Assembly: GCA_945957305.1 (NCBI GenBank)
Contig: CAMFLN010000326.1
Span: forward strand, 1-5,129
From: an uncultured Planctomycetaceae bacterium
GTDB taxonomy: Bacteria; Planctomycetota; Planctomycetia; Pirellulales; JACPPG01
Length of the DNA stretch: 5,129 nt
Reading direction: 5' to 3'
Position 1 is the stretch's first letter, and each line of letters begins with the position of its first letter. The notes beneath the pieces were generated by a model. It did not search any database. It was not told the DNA's origin and was given only the letters and a program-made list of their open reading frames with translations. Made by a program: the position numbers and the translations under genes. Below are positions 1 to 5,129 of this stretch, in pieces.

Positions 1-474
1 GTCCTGTGGTGCTATCTGCGCAACAAGGCCTTTAAGAAAGACAAGGACTATCACGTTTCGGCCGACCTGACAGGCCAGGCGAATCATCTGGGGGTCACGA
101 TCCAGGCCGACATCATCAAACAGAAGCTGCCCGAGAACAACGGCGGATACAAGGCGCTCAATACCGGGGGCGAGAGCTACGGCAAGTACGACGAGCGGAT
201 CTACACGCAACTGACGACTGACAACCCGATCGATCTGACGCGCTACCAGGTGGCGAACTGCTACATGGGACGTGCAGGCTTGATCAACTCGGGCGGAGCC
301 TCTGGGAAGCACGACCTGGAAGACGCCGTGCGCACCGCGGTCATCAACAAGCGCGCCGGTGGCACCGGCCTGATCAGCGGCCGCAAAGCGTTTCAACGCC
401 CGATGAAGGACGGCATCGAATTGCTGACCAAGATCCAGGACGTCTACCTGGATAAGGGCGTGACGATCGCGTAA
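1..474 (+). CDS. fbaB: Class I fructose-bisphosphate aldolase, FbaB/DhnA type (5' truncated)
   Basis: This is the C-terminal 157 residues of a Schiff-base (class I) aldolase. The enzyme reversibly cleaves fructose 1,6-bisphosphate to dihydroxyacetone phosphate and glyceraldehyde 3-phosphate in cytosolic glycolysis/gluconeogenesis. Reading frame 1 is open from the first base to the TAA at 472-474. The visible part closely resembles the C-terminal half of E. coli FbaB (about 350 residues) as I recall it: the [13 protein letters not shown] block near the start, ADIIKQK (lysines at visible residues 40 and 42; family knowledge makes a lysine here the likely Schiff-base residue, though I cannot be sure which), ENNGGYKA, the glycine-rich [14 protein letters not shown] loop at about 85-98, [10 protein letters not shown] and the phosphate-binding GRKAF segment, ending [12 protein letters not shown]. 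The N-terminal half lies outside the window. The gene has its own terminator 40 bases downstream. The family call is firm; the substrate is inferred from the FbaB match. Confidence 0.93.
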   Translation, partial: VLWCYLRNKAFKKDKDYHVSADLTGQANHLGVTIQADIIKQKLPENNGGYKALNTGGESYGKYDERIYTQLTTDNPIDLTRYQVANCYMGRAGLINSGGASGKHDLEDAVRTAVINKRAGGTGLISGRKAFQRPMKDGIELLTKIQDVYLDKGVTIA

Positions 475-513
475 GTGCGTCGCTCGCTTTACAGCAACTT
501 TGATACAACAGGG

Positions 514-548
514 CCTCGCGGCACGAATGTAGCCGCGAGGTCTTTTTT
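514..548 (+). terminator. Rho-independent terminator of the aldolase gene
   Basis: A perfect 9-bp inverted repeat, CCTCGCGGC (514-522) and GCCGCGAGG (532-540), encloses a 9-base loop and is followed by TCTTTTTT (541-548). It lies 40 bases after the aldolase stop. The T-run is on the + strand side only; read on the - strand the stem is followed by CCCTGTTG. It should therefore end aldolase transcription well and stop the converging small gene poorly. Confidence 0.9.
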
Positions 549-587
549 CGCTCTCTCAAACGCACATCTGCGGCGATTACCCGCACT

Positions 588-818
588 TCAGACGACAACG
601 ACCGCACGACGACGCACAACACGGCGATACCGCCGCGCCAAATCTTCATCCGACGCCTTTGACACGCTGCCGGTCGATGCACTGACCGCGGCTGACGAGA
701 TCGGGGCCAACGCACTGGGCGAGCTCTCAACCTGCGCGACGCTCGTCAGGCTCCAGCCACCGGCGCAACCACCCACGATGGCCGCCGCAATCACCGTGCG
801 AATCATTCCGCTTCTCAT
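588..818 (-). CDS. Small exported or lipoprotein-like protein, unknown function
   Basis: I do not recognise this 76-residue protein, but the gene looks real. Its ATG is preceded at good spacing by GGAGGA, the strongest ribosome site in the window. The N-terminus reads as a signal peptide: basic start (MRSGMIR), a hydrophobic stretch at residues 8-17 (TVIAAAIVGG), then either a lipobox-like V-G-G-C with the cysteine at 18, or a signal peptidase I site after S-V-A at 26-28. The mature part is only about 48-59 residues: a Ser/Ala-rich low-complexity middle (31-55), an acidic patch (DED at 57-59), then an arginine-rich tail (62-71, with RRYRR and VVRRR) ending in four valines. It converges on the aldolase, and lies 183 bases downstream of the RNase Z-like gene on the same strand, so it may have its own promoter or be read through. 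No function can be assigned; a chance ORF is the alternative. Confidence 0.6.
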   Translation of the reverse strand: MRSGMIRTVIAAAIVGGCAGGWSLTSVAQVESSPSALAPISSAAVSASTGSVSKASDEDLARRYRRVVRRRAVVVV

Positions 819-823
819 AGCAG

Positions 824-829
824 TCCTCC
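824..829 (-). promoter_or_regulatory. Strong Shine-Dalgarno site for the small exported protein
   Basis: On the - strand the sequence reads GGAGGA, then CTGCT, then the ATG at 818-816. This is near-perfect anti-SD pairing at 5-6 bases spacing. It is the main evidence that the short ORF at 588-818 is translated, and it fixes the start. Confidence 0.65.
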
Positions 830-873
830 GTTAGCAGATTGAATACCTGCCACTATGCTACGCAACCCCGACA

Positions 874-893
874 CGCGAGAGAACCGTCTCGTG
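874..893. other. Imperfect hairpin downstream of the RNase Z-like gene
   Basis: CGCGAGA (874-880) can pair with TCTCGTG (887-893), giving 7 bp including one G-T wobble and a 6-base loop. It lies about 110 bases past the stop of the - strand RNase Z-like gene and 56 bases before the start of the small exported protein gene. No T-run follows on either strand, so it is not a standard intrinsic terminator. It could be a processing or stability element, or chance. Nothing else in the 819-1001 gap stood out. Confidence 0.25.
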
Positions 894-1001
894 GCTATCA
901 AAAACGTCATCTAAGGCAATTTTAAGAGACATTCACACTGCCTCCGCACGGGCGCCGCCGACGTAGCAGGCATCGCTCGAATGATCGCCAAGGCAACGCT
1001 C

Positions 1002-1841
1002 TCACACCCACAAATGCAGGCGCCCTTCGAGCATGTCCGGCAAGGCCGCTTCCACCATTTGGCGGATTTGCTTCGAGTGGTACCGCGTGCTGAAGTGAGC
1101 CGCGATCACGATTTCGTTCTTGAATCGTTCGCGCCGGGCGACGATGTCGTCCAGGTGCATGTGCCCGTACTTGTGGATTTTTTCCGGACGATGCCGCGCC
1201 GCGACAAACGTCATTTCGGTGATCAAGATTTGGGCCTCGTACATGGCCGGGCAGTTGTCGAGCCCGTCGGGCGCACTGTCACCCACATAGGCCACGCGGG
1301 GCATGCGCCGCTCTTCGGTCACGTCCGTGCCGGACAGTCGCAGGTCGCGAATCTTGTCCCCCGGCAGGTCCTGAAACTCGGCCCGTAGTTTGCGCCGGCG
1401 TTCCCACACGATAAAGCCGAGCGACGGCACACGATGCGCCGTGGCCGAGATCGTCACCACGTGCTCGCGCGACATCTCGATCTCGTCGCCGGGCTTGACG
1501 CCAATCAGTTGACAGGGGAGCCGACCACGGTCGAGTCTGGTAAAGAGCTTGAGAATTCGATCGACACTTTCGACCGCTTGCTCGGGCAGGTAGATCGTCG
1601 GCGGTTCCATTTTCATCATCCGCCGCCGCGCCACATAGACCGGCAGAGCCGCCACATGATCCAAGTGCGTGTGCGAAATGAACCAATTCGACGTGCTCAT
1701 GAAGTCCCAGGGATGAGCCCCCAGGTCGAACCCCAGCTTGAATTCCGGCAAGCGCCAATACGTCTGCACGGCCGCGCGCGAGTAACCTTCGACGGTCAGC
1801 CCACGGTGTTCCAAGGTTTTTACAGGGGCGTTATGGAGCAT
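1002..1841 (-). CDS. RNase Z-like metallo-beta-lactamase-fold hydrolase
   Basis: This 279-residue cytosolic protein has the full two-metal site of the RNase Z/ElaC branch of the MBL fold. The residues are HTHLDH (His57, His59, Asp61, His62), the third-motif histidine in AHRVPSLGF (His136), the bridging aspartate in YVGDS (Asp188), and the final histidine in HFSTRY (His249), the RNase Z-type ending. EMTF (209-212) and KYGHMHLDD (His227, His229) also match RNase Z blocks. RNase Z cuts the 3' trailer from tRNA precursors; whether this paralogue acts on tRNA or another phosphodiester is not shown. Its length is slightly under the usual 300-330 residues. I chose the ATG at 1841: the only other upstream option is a TTG at 1850 directly after an in-frame TGA. 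Neither has a clear Shine-Dalgarno. It lies 143 bases downstream of scpA on the same strand, so co-transcription is plausible. The family is firm, the substrate is not. Confidence 0.88.
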   Translation of the reverse strand: MLHNAPVKTLEHRGLTVEGYSRAAVQTYWRLPEFKLGFDLGAHPWDFMSTSNWFISHTHLDHVAALPVYVARRRMMKMEPPTIYLPEQAVESVDRILKLFTRLDRGRLPCQLIGVKPGDEIEMSREHVVTISATAHRVPSLGFIVWERRRKLRAEFQDLPGDKIRDLRLSGTDVTEERRMPRVAYVGDSAPDGLDNCPAMYEAQILITEMTFVAARHRPEKIHKYGHMHLDDIVARRERFKNEIVIAAHFSTRYHSKQIRQMVEAALPDMLEGRLHLWV

Positions 1842-1984
1842 ACCGCACAATCACGCATTCGAGGATCAAAGGCCGGCGACGCGAGAAGACCAAGCCAGGC
1901 ACGCGCGAACCACCGCAGTTCCTAGAACGACGACGCGCCGCGACTCCTCCGCCCGACCTGGCGAAACGCCCAGTGTAGACCAGA

Positions 1985-2758
1985 TCAATTCGGGGGCAAC
2001 CCGCCCTCGTCTTGAGAGCGAGGTTGGTCCGGCGCGGGCGCGGCGGGCTCTTCGCGCACCAGGTAGATTTCGCCGAAGATCTCGTTCTGCTCGGCATGCA
2101 GGCCGTGATGGCGAATCAATTCGAGAATGGCCAGGAACATGCCGATCAGGGTCGACTTGTGCATGCCCGGCTGAAAGAGATCCGTAAAGGCCAATCGCTC
2201 TTGCGCCGCGAGACGGTCGTGAATTCGCTCCATGTAGACGTGAATCGGCGTGTCGTCGTAGACGATGTTCGAGGGCTGGTTCGACTGATGCTGTTCGATT
2301 AGCCGTCCGAACGCACTGACCAGGTCCCACAGTTCCAACTCGCGAATCGGCTCCTCGGCCAGGTCCCGTTTCAGGCCGGCCAGGTCATTGGACAACCGGG
2401 GGAACCGTTCCTGCCAATCCCGCGCGCGTTCGTCGAGAATGCTCGCCGCATCTTTGAATTGCTTGTACTCCAGCAGCCGGCGTACGAGTTGTTCGCGCGC
2501 GTCGTCCACCTCTTCGGTGACTTCGTCCCCCTGCGGCAGCACCAGGCGCGACTTGAGTTCGACCAGCGTGCTGGCCATTTCCAAAAAGTCGCCCACGGCA
2601 TTCACATCGAGCTGCTCAAGCACGGCCAGGTATTCCAGGAACTGGTCCGCGATCGGCGCGACGGGTATGTCCACGATCTCCAGCTCGTGCTTCCGTACCA
2701 GGTACAGCAGCAGATCGAGTGGGCCGCGAAAAACACCCAAGTCGACGCGAAAGCTCAT
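1985..2758 (-). CDS. scpA: Segregation and condensation protein A (kleisin ScpA)
   Basis: ScpA is the kleisin subunit that bridges the SMC dimer and, with ScpB, forms the condensin that compacts and separates chromosomes. The 257-residue product has the family hallmark F-x-GPLDLLLYLV at residues 10-21, followed by the helical KHELEIVDIPVAPIADQF segment (23-40) that in the family contacts the SMC neck. The middle (about 45-185) is charged and helical; it includes LVELKSRLVLP and the ScpB-facing linker. Residues 188-233 form the C-terminal winged-helix block (FTDLFQ to FGEIYL) that in the family binds the SMC head. A Pro/Glu-rich tail of 24 residues, probably disordered, ends the protein. Length is normal. 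The ATG at 2758 is chosen because the GPLDLLL motif sits at the expected distance; only a weak GGA lies upstream. scpB and smc are not in the window, and the gene is divergent from the HIT-dgt pair. Confidence 0.95.
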   Translation of the reverse strand: MSFRVDLGVFRGPLDLLLYLVRKHELEIVDIPVAPIADQFLEYLAVLEQLDVNAVGDFLEMASTLVELKSRLVLPQGDEVTEEVDDAREQLVRRLLEYKQFKDAASILDERARDWQERFPRLSNDLAGLKRDLAEEPIRELELWDLVSAFGRLIEQHQSNQPSNIVYDDTPIHVYMERIHDRLAAQERLAFTDLFQPGMHKSTLIGMFLAILELIRHHGLHAEQNEIFGEIYLVREEPAAPAPDQPRSQDEGGLPPN

Positions 2759-2884
2759 CGCTGATTTTCCAAGGCATTCGGACAGGGATCTGACCTAAGC
2801 GTAGGCACTTCCCCAGACTACCACTAGCTCACTTCGCGCACACTCGGTGCCGCGTCAGCGCGACGCCTGGGGCAACGGTCCGCC

Positions 2885-2913
2885 TTGCCACAACTCCGCA
2901 ACGGCTTTAGTCT
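2885..2913 (+). promoter_or_regulatory. Candidate sigma70-type promoter for HIT-dgt
   Basis: TTGCCA (2885-2890, five of six bases matching TTGACA) is followed after 17 bases by TAGTCT (2908-2913, three of six matching TATAAT), in an AT-richer patch of an otherwise GC-rich gap. It lies about 97 bases upstream of the chosen HIT start. Spacing is ideal, but the -10 is poor. This is a guess from sequence only. Confidence 0.3.
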
Positions 2914-2996
2914 TATTACCACAGGAACCCTCTGCCGTCGAAAGCACGCTAGCACGCCCGGGCTCGTCAATCGATGCGCCCTGCGAAAGTCATCCT

Positions 2997-3000
2997 GGAG
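2997..3000 (+). promoter_or_regulatory. Shine-Dalgarno site supporting the TTG start of the HIT gene
   Basis: GGAG ends 9 bases before the TTG at 3010. The upstream in-frame ATG at 2974 has no comparable purine-rich site. This spacing, plus the family N-terminus, favours initiation at the TTG. Confidence 0.45.
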
Positions 3001-3009
3001 ACCTTGGCA

Positions 3010-3546
3010 TTGAAACACGAACAGCTATGGGCCCCGTGGCGGCTAGCGTACATCACCGGTGAAATCGACAAGAACAAGCCGCGCGCGGTCGAGGTGCCCC
3101 TGTTGCCCGGCGCCGACCCGCAATGCTTCATTTGTCGGGCGGTGGCAGATTCGCGCGATCGTGAAAACTTGCTGGTGCACCGCGGCACGCAGCTGGTCAC
3201 CGTGCTCAATCGTTATCCTTACAACAACGGCCATCTGCTGGTCGCGCCGCGGCTGCATAAAGGACGGCTCGACGAACTCAACGCCGAGGAGCAGGCCGAG
3301 ACCATGGCCACAATTACCCGGCTCGTAGCGCTGTTGACGCAAGAATTGAACGCCGAGGGTTTCAACGTGGGTTTGAACATGGGGCGCGTCGCCGGAGCGG
3401 GCTTGCCCGGCCACTTGCATTGGCACATTGTTCCGCGCTGGAGTGGCGATACAAACTTCATGCCGGTCTTGTCCGGCGTCGACGTGATTTCGCAATCGCT
3501 CGATGCCTTGTGGGAGTTGCTGACCGAGAAGTTGGGCGCCTCATGA
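3010..3546 (+). CDS. HIT-family nucleotide phosphorylase/hydrolase (Ap4A phosphorylase-like)
   Basis: This is a 178-residue histidine-triad protein. HIT enzymes transfer or hydrolyse the alpha-phosphate of nucleotides; this subgroup resembles mycobacterial Rv2613c, an Ap4A phosphorylase, in its HIT block followed by PRW-GD-NF and V-VI-QSL. In 178-residue numbering: LWAPWR at 6-11, C-x-x-C (39 and 42, a possible zinc site), the NRYPYNNGHLLVAP substrate strand at 67-80, and the triad HLHWH with His135, His137 and His139, of which His137 should be the nucleophile. I chose the TTG at 3010 over the in-frame ATG at 2974 because GGAG lies 9 bases upstream and because relatives, as I recall them, begin M-x-HEQ-x-WAPWR; the ATG would add 12 residues with no family match. 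The stop overlaps the start of the dGTPase-like gene by four bases. Ap4A as substrate is inferred. Confidence 0.9.
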   Translation: MKHEQLWAPWRLAYITGEIDKNKPRAVEVPLLPGADPQCFICRAVADSRDRENLLVHRGTQLVTVLNRYPYNNGHLLVAPRLHKGRLDELNAEEQAETMATITRLVALLTQELNAEGFNVGLNMGRVAGAGLPGHLHWHIVPRWSGDTNFMPVLSGVDVISQSLDALWELLTEKLGAS

Positions 3547-4712
3547 CCGCGCGTCCTGGCAATTCGGCAAGCGCGCCACGTCCGACGGGCGAATTGATTG
3601 AACTGGCCGCGCCGCAGGAGCGCGACCGTTTGCTGCTGGCTCCTTTCGCCATGCACGGCTCGGCCAGCCGTGGGCGGCGGTACCCCGAGGTCGAACATCC
3701 CTATCGCGGTCCGTTCCAGCGCGATCGCGATCGGATCGTGCATAGCGCCGCTTATCGCCGGTTGAGCGCCAAGACCCAAGTCTTTACGGGGGACCTGGGA
3801 GATTATCATCGCACGCGCTTGACCCATACGATCGAAGTCGCATCGGTGGCGCGCACCATTGGCCGGGCGCTGCGGTTGAATGAAGACCTGGTCGAGGCCA
3901 TGGCCTTGGCCCATGACCTGGGGCATCCGCCGTTCGGTCATGCCGGCGAGGACGCCCTGCATCGCTGCCTCAGCAAGGACGGTGGTTTCAATCACAATCG
4001 TCACGCCCTGCGTTTGGTCACGGAGCTCGAACAGCCGTATCGCGAGTTTCCGGGATTGAACCTGAGCATCGAATTGCTCGAGGGACAAGAATCGCGGGCG
4101 GCAAAGGCGACCACCGCTGAGCGCCCCCTGCTCGAAGCGCAGGTCGTTGATGCAGCCGACAGCGTGGCCTACGACACGCATGACGCGGACGACGCGCTGG
4201 AGCATCGTCTCCTGACTATGGACGAGCTGTTGGAGCTGCCGCTGTGGCGCGAGGCCGAGCGACGCGTTCGCAAACGATATCAGGCACTCACTGGCGGACA
4301 TCTGCGCCGCGCTATCTTGCACGAGCTTATCGATTGGCAGGTGAGTGACCTGTTGGCGCAAGCCCAGGCTCGCCTGGTCGACTGGCAAATTACGTCGGTC
4401 GCTGACGTGCGCCGCGCACCTTTGATCATCGAGCCGAGCACGGAGCTGGCCGCGCAAAAGATCGAGCTGGAGCAGTTCCTGGCCCAGCGCGTCTACCGGC
4501 ATCCTCAACTACTTTCCGTGCGCCGTGCGGCACAGGACATGTTGTCCTCGATGTTCGCCGGGTACCTGGCGCAGCCTGAACTGCTGCCGGCCACCTATCA
4601 GTCGCGCGCCGCGCAGATAGGCTGGCCGCGGACCGTGGGGGACTACCTGGCCGGCATGACGGATCGCTATGCCGAACAGGAGTACACCCGGCTCTTTGCG
4701 CAAGCTTCGTAA
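3543..4712 (+). CDS. dgt: dGTP triphosphohydrolase-like HD-domain protein
   Basis: dGTPases split dNTPs into deoxynucleoside and triphosphate and help set dNTP pools. The 389-residue length is typical of the Dgt-like family. The dGTPase signature YRRLSAKTQVF is at 71-81. The HD metal site is complete: His95 in LTHTIEV, His124-Asp125 in AHDLGH, and Asp206 in DAADSVAYDTHD. His133 and Glu136 in PPFGHAGE match the catalytic His126/Glu129 of E. coli Dgt. FNHNRHALRLVTELE (149-163) is the expected following block. The usual EGI-x-KH after NLT-x-E is here LLEGQESR (178-185), so that substrate-side region has diverged. The ATG at 3543 is within the ATGA junction with the HIT stop, which implies translational coupling. 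The frame is open back to 3420 but that part is HIT sequence in another frame. True substrate among dNTPs is unknown. Confidence 0.93.
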   Translation: MTARPGNSASAPRPTGELIELAAPQERDRLLLAPFAMHGSASRGRRYPEVEHPYRGPFQRDRDRIVHSAAYRRLSAKTQVFTGDLGDYHRTRLTHTIEVASVARTIGRALRLNEDLVEAMALAHDLGHPPFGHAGEDALHRCLSKDGGFNHNRHALRLVTELEQPYREFPGLNLSIELLEGQESRAAKATTAERPLLEAQVVDAADSVAYDTHDADDALEHRLLTMDELLELPLWREAERRVRKRYQALTGGHLRRAILHELIDWQVSDLLAQAQARLVDWQITSVADVRRAPLIIEPSTELAAQKIELEQFLAQRVYRHPQLLSVRRAAQDMLSSMFAGYLAQPELLPATYQSRAAQIGWPRTVGDYLAGMTDRYAEQEYTRLFAQAS

Positions 4713-4744
4713 AGCAGGGAGCCGCCGATTTCCTTGGTGCAAGG

Positions 4745-4769
4745 CCCCCGCGGAAACCGCTACAGGGGG
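4745..4769 (+). other. Bulged GC-rich hairpin after the dGTPase-like gene
   Basis: CCCCC-GCGG (4745-4753) can pair with CCGC (4757-4760) and GGGGG (4765-4769), leaving a 3-base AAA loop and a 4-base TACA bulge on the 3' side. It starts 32 bases after the dgt stop. There is no T-run after it, so it is a poor intrinsic terminator, but it could still mark the 3' end of the HIT-dgt transcript. The rest of the 4713-4927 gap shows only short inverted repeats, CCAC-TTA-GTGG (4818-4828) and CGCTT-GA-AAGCG (4878-4889), and no convincing promoter. Confidence 0.3.
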
Positions 4770-4927
4770 TACGATCCGAACTCTATACCGCGTGAATGGT
4801 TAAATTCCGGCGCACCCCCACTTAGTGGCGGAAAGCGGGGCTGGTAGACTAAATAGGTCCGACCGGCGGGGAGAGGTCGCTTGAAAGCGCCACTCCTGCC
4901 CGACTCCTTCCCCCATGCTCCCACCGC

Positions 4928-5129
4928 ATGAATTCGACAGCTTCTAGCAAGTCATCCACACGGCGCGAACTGAGCGTGCCCCTGCTGGTGCTGCGCATCA
5001 TCTTCGTCATGGTGGCGATCGGGCTGGGGGCCTCGGCGATTAGCGCGGAGTGGTTTCCGAAAGATCCACCCCCCTGGCTTCCGATGGCGGTGTTCGCCAG
5101 CGTGATTATCATCGCCCTGGCCGTGATCG
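4928..5129 (+). CDS. N-terminal fragment of a membrane protein, possibly YacL-like PIN/TRAM (3' truncated)
   Basis: An open frame runs from the ATG at 4928 off the window end, giving 67 residues. It is the first possible start in this frame: the nearest upstream in-frame stop is the TAA at 4850-4852, with no ATG, GTG or TTG between. There is no Shine-Dalgarno. The protein begins with a polar, basic leader (residues 2-14, rich in Ser/Thr/Lys/Arg), then a transmembrane helix at about 16-39 (PLLVLRIIFVMVAIGLG), a short loop with a PPPW turn (45-50), and a second hydrophobic helix starting near 51 and still running at the edge. The LRIIFVMVAIGLG start resembles planctomycete homologues of YacL, membrane-anchored PIN/TRAM nuclease-like proteins, as I recall them. 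The PIN domain would lie beyond the window, so this identity is inference; another small inner-membrane protein is possible. Confidence 0.7.
   Translation, partial: MNSTASSKSSTRRELSVPLLVLRIIFVMVAIGLGASAISAEWFPKDPPPWLPMAVFASVIIIALAVI

Larger units (their letters stand above)
2759..3009. promoter_or_regulatory. Divergent intergenic region, scpA / HIT-dgt
   Basis: These 251 bases separate the starts of two divergent transcription units and should hold both promoters. The best + strand candidate is given separately. On the - strand I saw no convincing -35/-10 pair for scpA. Minor structure: an inverted repeat GCGTC-AGCGC-GACGC at 2852-2866, and the 7-mer GCAACGG repeated directly at 2872-2878 and 2898-2904. 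These could be operator-like but are short enough to be chance. Short ORFs crossing the region on both strands have no recognisable content. Confidence 0.5.

Noticed and set aside
374..730. 118-residue open frame on the - strand overlapping the aldolase end and terminator
   Set aside because: It runs through the terminator hairpin and antisense to the aldolase, is Arg/Ser-rich without motifs, and competes with the better-supported 588-818 gene.
475..834. 119-residue + strand frame starting with GTG directly after the aldolase stop
   Set aside because: It crosses the aldolase terminator, has no ribosome site or recognisable content, and is opposite the small exported-protein gene.
1434..1925. 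163-residue + strand frame opposite the RNase Z-like gene
   Set aside because: It is His/Arg-rich antisense composition of a recognised gene, with no domain.
1831..2097. 88-residue - strand frame bridging the scpA 3' end and the 1842-1984 gap
   Set aside because: It overlaps scpA in another frame, is Arg-rich, has no motif, and ends just inside the RNase Z-like start; it is best read as a shadow.
2824..3062. Short frames on both strands in the scpA/HIT gap
   Set aside because: Their composition looks random and there is no ribosome site; they overlap the likely promoters and the HIT start.
3420..3542. Upstream extension of the dGTPase-like frame into the HIT gene
   Set aside because: The extra 41 residues are the HIT triad region read in another frame; the ATG in the ATGA junction gives the usual family length.
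3219..4508. 429-residue open frame on the - strand, antisense to HIT and dgt
   Set aside because: It lies fully opposite two well-recognised genes, has low-complexity Gln/Arg/Leu-rich content with no motif, and is expected from GC-rich codon use that removes antisense stops.
4915..4947. Ten-codon ORF (ATG at 4915) overlapping the start of the membrane protein, a possible leader peptide
   Set aside because: It has no ribosome site or attenuator-like structure, and a short ORF like this is easily chance.

Overview
The window is GC-rich bacterial chromosome with densely packed housekeeping-type genes. Several protein families look like their planctomycete versions: the RNase Z-like hydrolase, the HIT protein opening with the HEQLWAPWR block, and the two-helix start of what may be a PIN/TRAM membrane protein. 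I therefore favour a member of Planctomycetota. This rests on recalled family patterns, not on a database search. I see no insertion sequence, phage gene, CRISPR array, tRNA or rRNA.

Layout. (1) 1-474, + strand: the C-terminal half of a class I fructose-bisphosphate aldolase (FbaB type), cut by the window edge and followed by a clear intrinsic terminator at 514-548. (2) 588-818, - strand: a small unrecognised gene for an exported or lipoprotein-like peptide, preceded by the best Shine-Dalgarno sequence in the window and converging on the aldolase. (3) 1002-1841 and 1985-2758, - strand: an RNase Z-like metallo-beta-lactamase-fold hydrolase downstream of scpA, the kleisin of the SMC condensin complex; they may share a transcript. 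(4) 2759-3009: a divergent intergenic region. (5) 3010-3546 and 3543-4712, + strand: a HIT-family nucleotide phosphorylase/hydrolase and a dGTP triphosphohydrolase-like HD protein that overlap by the 4-base ATGA junction, so they are probably translationally coupled. (6) 4928-end, + strand: the start of a membrane protein with at least one and probably two transmembrane helices, cut by the window edge.

The HIT-dgt pair suggests a small nucleotide-housekeeping operon, with dinucleoside polyphosphate breakdown next to dNTP pool control. It is read divergently from scpA (chromosome segregation) and the RNase Z-like gene (possible RNA processing). The aldolase belongs to glycolysis/gluconeogenesis and has its own terminator. 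No gap without a gene exceeds 300 bases. The gaps at 475-587, 819-1001, 1842-1984, 2759-3009 and 4713-4927 hold the terminator, weak hairpins and promoter candidates described below; 1842-1984 shows nothing I could support.

I did not find a convincing novel multi-gene system. The points most worth a second look are the small secreted protein gene, the coupled HIT-dgt pair, the TTG start of the HIT gene and the substrate of the RNase Z-like enzyme.
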